Assembly (NCBI RefSeq): GCF_013113735.1
Contig: NZ_CP053346.1
Span: forward strand, 5,188,058-5,252,057
Length of the DNA: 64,000 nt
Reading direction: 5' to 3'
DNA from: Sphingomonas sp. AP4-R1
Lineage (GTDB): Bacteria; Pseudomonadota; Alphaproteobacteria; Sphingomonadales; Sphingomonadaceae
Shown here: positions 61,669 to 64,000 of the stretch, piece by piece
How the letters are laid out: the number at the start of each line of letters is the position of its first letter
Position numbering within the stretch: position 1 is the first letter of the stretch
The notes under the pieces: generated by a model
What the model was told of the DNA's origin: nothing
The model's database searches: none
The model's input: only the letters and a program-made list of their open reading frames with translations
Program-made: the position numbers and the translations under genes

Positions 61669-63411
61669 ATGACGAGCGAGCGCAGCGGCGCGGACATATT
61701 GATCGAAACGCTGACGGAGCTCGGCGTGGAGGTGGTGTTCGGCTATCCCGGCGGCGCCGTCCTTCCGATCTATGACGCGATCTTCAAGCAGTCCAAGATC
61801 CGCCACATCCTCGTCCGCCAGGAAGGCGGCGCGGCACATGCGGCGGAGGGCTATGCCCGCTCCACCGGCAAGCCCGGCGTCGTCCTCGTCACGTCCGGGC
61901 CGGGTGCCACCAATGCCGTCACCGGCATCATGGACGCGCTGGCGGATTCGATCCCGATGGTCGTCATCACGGGCCAGGTCGGCACGCTGCTGATCGGATC
62001 GGACGCGTTCCAGGAATGCGACACGGTCGGCATCACGCGCCACTGCACGAAGCACAATTATCTGGTGAAGGACCCGGCCGAAGTCGAAGGCGTCGTCCGC
62101 GAGGCGTTCCACATCGCCACGTCCGGCCGCCCCGGTCCGGTTCTGATCGATCTGCCCAAGGATGTGCAGGTCGCGCAGGCCGCTTCGAAGCCGATGCGCG
62201 TCCACCCCGGCTATCACCCGCAGACCGAGCCCGACGCCGCGCTGATCGAAGCGGCGGTGGAGATGCTCGCGGCGGCCGAACGCCCCATCTTCTACACGGG
62301 CGGCGGCATCATCAATTCGGGCCCGGCGGCGACCGCGGCGCTGCGCGAGCTGGTGGCGCTCACCGGCGCGCCCGTCACCTCCACGCTGATGGGTCTGGGC
62401 GCCCTGCCCGCCTCCTCGCCGCAATGGCTGGGCATGCTGGGCATGCACGGCACCTACGAAGCCAATTGGGCGATGAACCAGGCCGATCTGATCATCAGCT
62501 TCGGCGCGCGCTTCGACGATCGCGTCACGGGCCGGCTGGATGCGTTCGCGCCCAACGCCCGCAAGATCCATGTCGATATCGATCGCTCCTCGATCAACAA
62601 GATCGTCCGCGTCGACCTGGGCATCGTCGCCGATGTCGGCCGCGCGATGGAGGCGATGATCGCCGTGTGGACGCAGCGCGGGCACAAGGCGCAGGATCTG
62701 GCCAACTGGTTCGGGCGGATCGATGGCTGGCGCGCGATCAAGAGCCTCGATTATCCGGACTCGACCACCGAGATCATGCCGCAGGAGGCGATCCGCCGCC
62801 TGTGGGAGGCGACGAAGCATCGCAGCCCGATCATCACCACCGAAGTCGGCCAGCATCAGATGTGGGCAGCCCAGCACTTCCATTTCGAGGAGCCCAACAA
62901 GTGGCTCACGAGCGGCGGCCTCGGCACGATGGGCTATGGCCTGCCCGCCGCGATCGGCGCGCAGATCGCCAATCCGGATGCGCTGGTGATCGACATCGCC
63001 GGCGAAGCCTCGATCCAGATGAACATCCAGGAGCTGGGCACGGCCACGCAGTATGATCTGCCGGTCAAGATCTTCATCCTGAACAACGAATTCATGGGCA
63101 TGGTCCGTCAATGGCAGGATCTCACCTATGAGGGCCGTCATTCGCACTCTTATTCGGACAGCCTGCCCGATTTCGTGAAGCTGGCCGAGGCCTATGGCTG
63201 GAAGGGCATCCGCATCGAGGACATTGCGGCGCTGGACGGCGGCATCGCGGAGATGCTGGCCTATCCCGGCCCGGTGATCGTCGACTGCCGCGTGACCAAG
63301 CTCGCCAACTGCCTGCCGATGATCCCGAGCGGAGCCGCCCATACCGAAATGATCCTCCAGACCAACGAGGTATCGGGCATCATGGACGACGAGGCGAAGG
63401 CCCTCGTCTGA
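61669..63411 (+). CDS. ilvB: Acetolactate synthase large subunit
   Basis: The 580-residue TPP enzyme makes acetolactate from pyruvate in branched-chain amino acid synthesis. The catalytic Glu52 is in VRQEGGAAHAAEGYARS, and the FAD-binding and TPP-binding domains are present (GQHQMWAAQHF, ILNNEFMGMVRQW). The metal-binding motif, which is usually GDGS or GDAS, reads GEAS here (Glu446), a conservative change. The small subunit gene follows after a REP-like palindrome. Confidence 0.95.
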   Translation: MTSERSGADILIETLTELGVEVVFGYPGGAVLPIYDAIFKQSKIRHILVRQEGGAAHAAEGYARSTGKPGVVLVTSGPGATNAVTGIMDALADSIPMVVITGQVGTLLIGSDAFQECDTVGITRHCTKHNYLVKDPAEVEGVVREAFHIATSGRPGPVLIDLPKDVQVAQAASKPMRVHPGYHPQTEPDAALIEAAVEMLAAAERPIFYTGGGIINSGPAATAALRELVALTGAPVTSTLMGLGALPASSPQWLGMLGMHGTYEANWAMNQADLIISFGARFDDRVTGRLDAFAPNARKIHVDIDRSSINKIVRVDLGIVADVGRAMEAMIAVWTQRGHKAQDLANWFGRIDGWRAIKSLDYPDSTTEIMPQEAIRRLWEATKHRSPIITTEVGQHQMWAAQHFHFEEPNKWLTSGGLGTMGYGLPAAIGAQIANPDALVIDIAGEASIQMNIQELGTATQYDLPVKIFILNNEFMGMVRQWQDLTYEGRHSHSYSDSLPDFVKLAEAYGWKGIRIEDIAALDGGIAEMLAYPGPVIVDCRVTKLANCLPMIPSGAAHTEMILQTNEVSGIMDDEAKALV

Positions 63412-63418
63412 CCCTTCG

Positions 63419-63527
63419 CCCCTCCCGCTTGCGGGAAGGGCCGGGGGTGGGCAAACAACCCGCCATCATCCGCAACGCTTGATCGAGGCCGGGGCCCACC
63501 CCCGGCCCCTCCCGCAAGCGGGAGGGG
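63419..63527. repeat. Large REP-like inverted repeat within the ilvBN operon
   Basis: Arms 63419-63452 and 63494-63527 are near-perfect inverted copies (two mismatches). Each arm also contains its own small palindrome (CCCGCTTGCGGG), so alternative foldings are possible. It separates ilvB from ilvN. Confidence 0.8.
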
Positions 63528-63539
63528 AGGAAGAACAGA

Positions 63540-64000
63540 ATGCACATCCGCACCGCCACCGCCGAGCGCCACACGCTCTCCGTCACCGTCGCCAACGAGC
63601 CGGGCATCCTCGCGCGGATCGCGGGCATGTTCGCCGGGCGCGGCTACAATATCGAGAGCCTCACCGTCGCCGACGTGACTGAGGATGAGGCCGTCAGCCG
63701 CATCACCGTCGTCACCAAGGGCGCGCCCGCGATGATCGAGCAGATTATCGCCCAGCTCGATCGTCTGCCGCCGGTCATCAAGGTGATCGACCTGACCGCG
63801 CTCGGCCCCCATGTCGAGCGCGAGCTGGCGCTGGTGAAGGTGGTCGGATCCGGCGATCACCGGATCGAGGCGCTGCGCCTGGCCGAAGTCTATCGCGCCC
63901 GCGTGGTGGATGCGACCATCTCGTCTTTCGTGTTCGAAGTGACGGGCGGAACCGAGAAGATCGATAAATTTCTGGAGTTGATGCGGGAGGTCGGCCTCGT
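63540..64000 (+). CDS. ilvN: Acetolactate synthase small subunit, C-terminus beyond window
   Basis: The partial 153-codon frame begins MHIRTATAERHTLSVTVANE and has an ACT domain (PGILARIAGMFAGRGYNIES, then LTVADVT), then the start of the C-terminal domain (LALVKVVGSGDHRIEALRLA). It regulates the large subunit through valine binding. GGGGAGG lies upstream of ATG 63540. The gene runs off the right edge. Confidence 0.93.
   Translation, partial: MHIRTATAERHTLSVTVANEPGILARIAGMFAGRGYNIESLTVADVTEDEAVSRITVVTKGAPAMIEQIIAQLDRLPPVIKVIDLTALGPHVERELALVKVVGSGDHRIEALRLAEVYRARVVDATISSFVFEVTGGTEKIDKFLELMREVGL

Noticed and set aside
61627..63342. Long minus-strand open frame over ilvB
   Set aside because: It is the antisense frame of a clear acetolactate synthase gene and shows low-complexity His/Asp/Arg/Ala composition.
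1..64000. CRISPR array or retron
   Set aside because: No regularly spaced direct repeats, no Cas genes and no reverse transcriptase are present.

Overview
The window looks like one chromosomal segment of a sphingomonad (Alphaproteobacteria, Sphingomonadales). Supporting signs are the high GC content, a PEP-CTERM-type sorting tail on a choice-of-anchor A protein, STN-domain TonB receptor genes with FecI/FecR regulators, alphaproteobacterial ilvBN and serB, and several short palindromes of the kind scattered through sphingomonad genomes. The species call is an inference from protein style; no rRNA gene is present.

Positions 1 to about 27,750 look like accessory DNA. They end at a tyrosine integrase (26215-27564) that abuts the 3' end of tRNA-Ser(GGA) (27747-27837), the usual layout of a tRNA-integrated island whose other end lies left of the window. 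The cargo is mostly stress and light biology: a KatE-type catalase, a hemerythrin protein coupled to an ATP-dependent DNA ligase, an isochorismatase-like hydrolase, short-chain dehydrogenases, a short LOV photoreceptor coupled to a CheB-CheR-PAS-HWE kinase and a response regulator, a BLUF photoreceptor, an ankyrin protein, a COQ8-like ABC1 kinase, a DUF427 protein, an iron-sulfur photolyase, MoaA, and a three-subunit molybdenum aldehyde oxidoreductase (paoABC-like). Three intergenic sites read TGAAC-N16-CGTT and a fourth GGAAA-N16-CGTT, close to the GGAAC/CGTT promoter of the alphaproteobacterial general stress sigma factor EcfG. Near the integrase lies a run of small genes (YozE-like, DUF6771-like and RMF/CrpP-like proteins) and a RelE/HigA-type toxin-antitoxin pair.

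From 27.9 kb onward the sequence reads as core chromosome. It holds a periplasmic cyclophilin, an intradiol-dioxygenase-like lipoprotein, an orphan OmpR-type regulator, a GH130-like protein, a BaiN-like flavoprotein, a three-gene MFS efflux operon (33.7-37.8 kb), a TonB receptor/FecR/ECF sigma operon (37.9-41.7 kb), a surface-glycan cluster (flippase, TagF-like transferase, GIPC-transferase-like protein, a tiny membrane protein and two GT4 glycosyltransferases; 41.7-47.9 kb), a secreted EEP-family protein, an alpha/beta hydrolase, and an RND efflux operon with a divergent TetR regulator (50.9-57.5 kb). A SugE/Gdx transporter with a possible guanidine-II riboswitch, serB and miaA with overlapping head-to-head starts, the choice-of-anchor A protein, and ilvB with a partial ilvN close the window.

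I see no CRISPR array, rRNA gene or complete insertion sequence. The most interesting parts are the light/stress island with its repeated promoter motif, and the possible riboswitch upstream of sugE.
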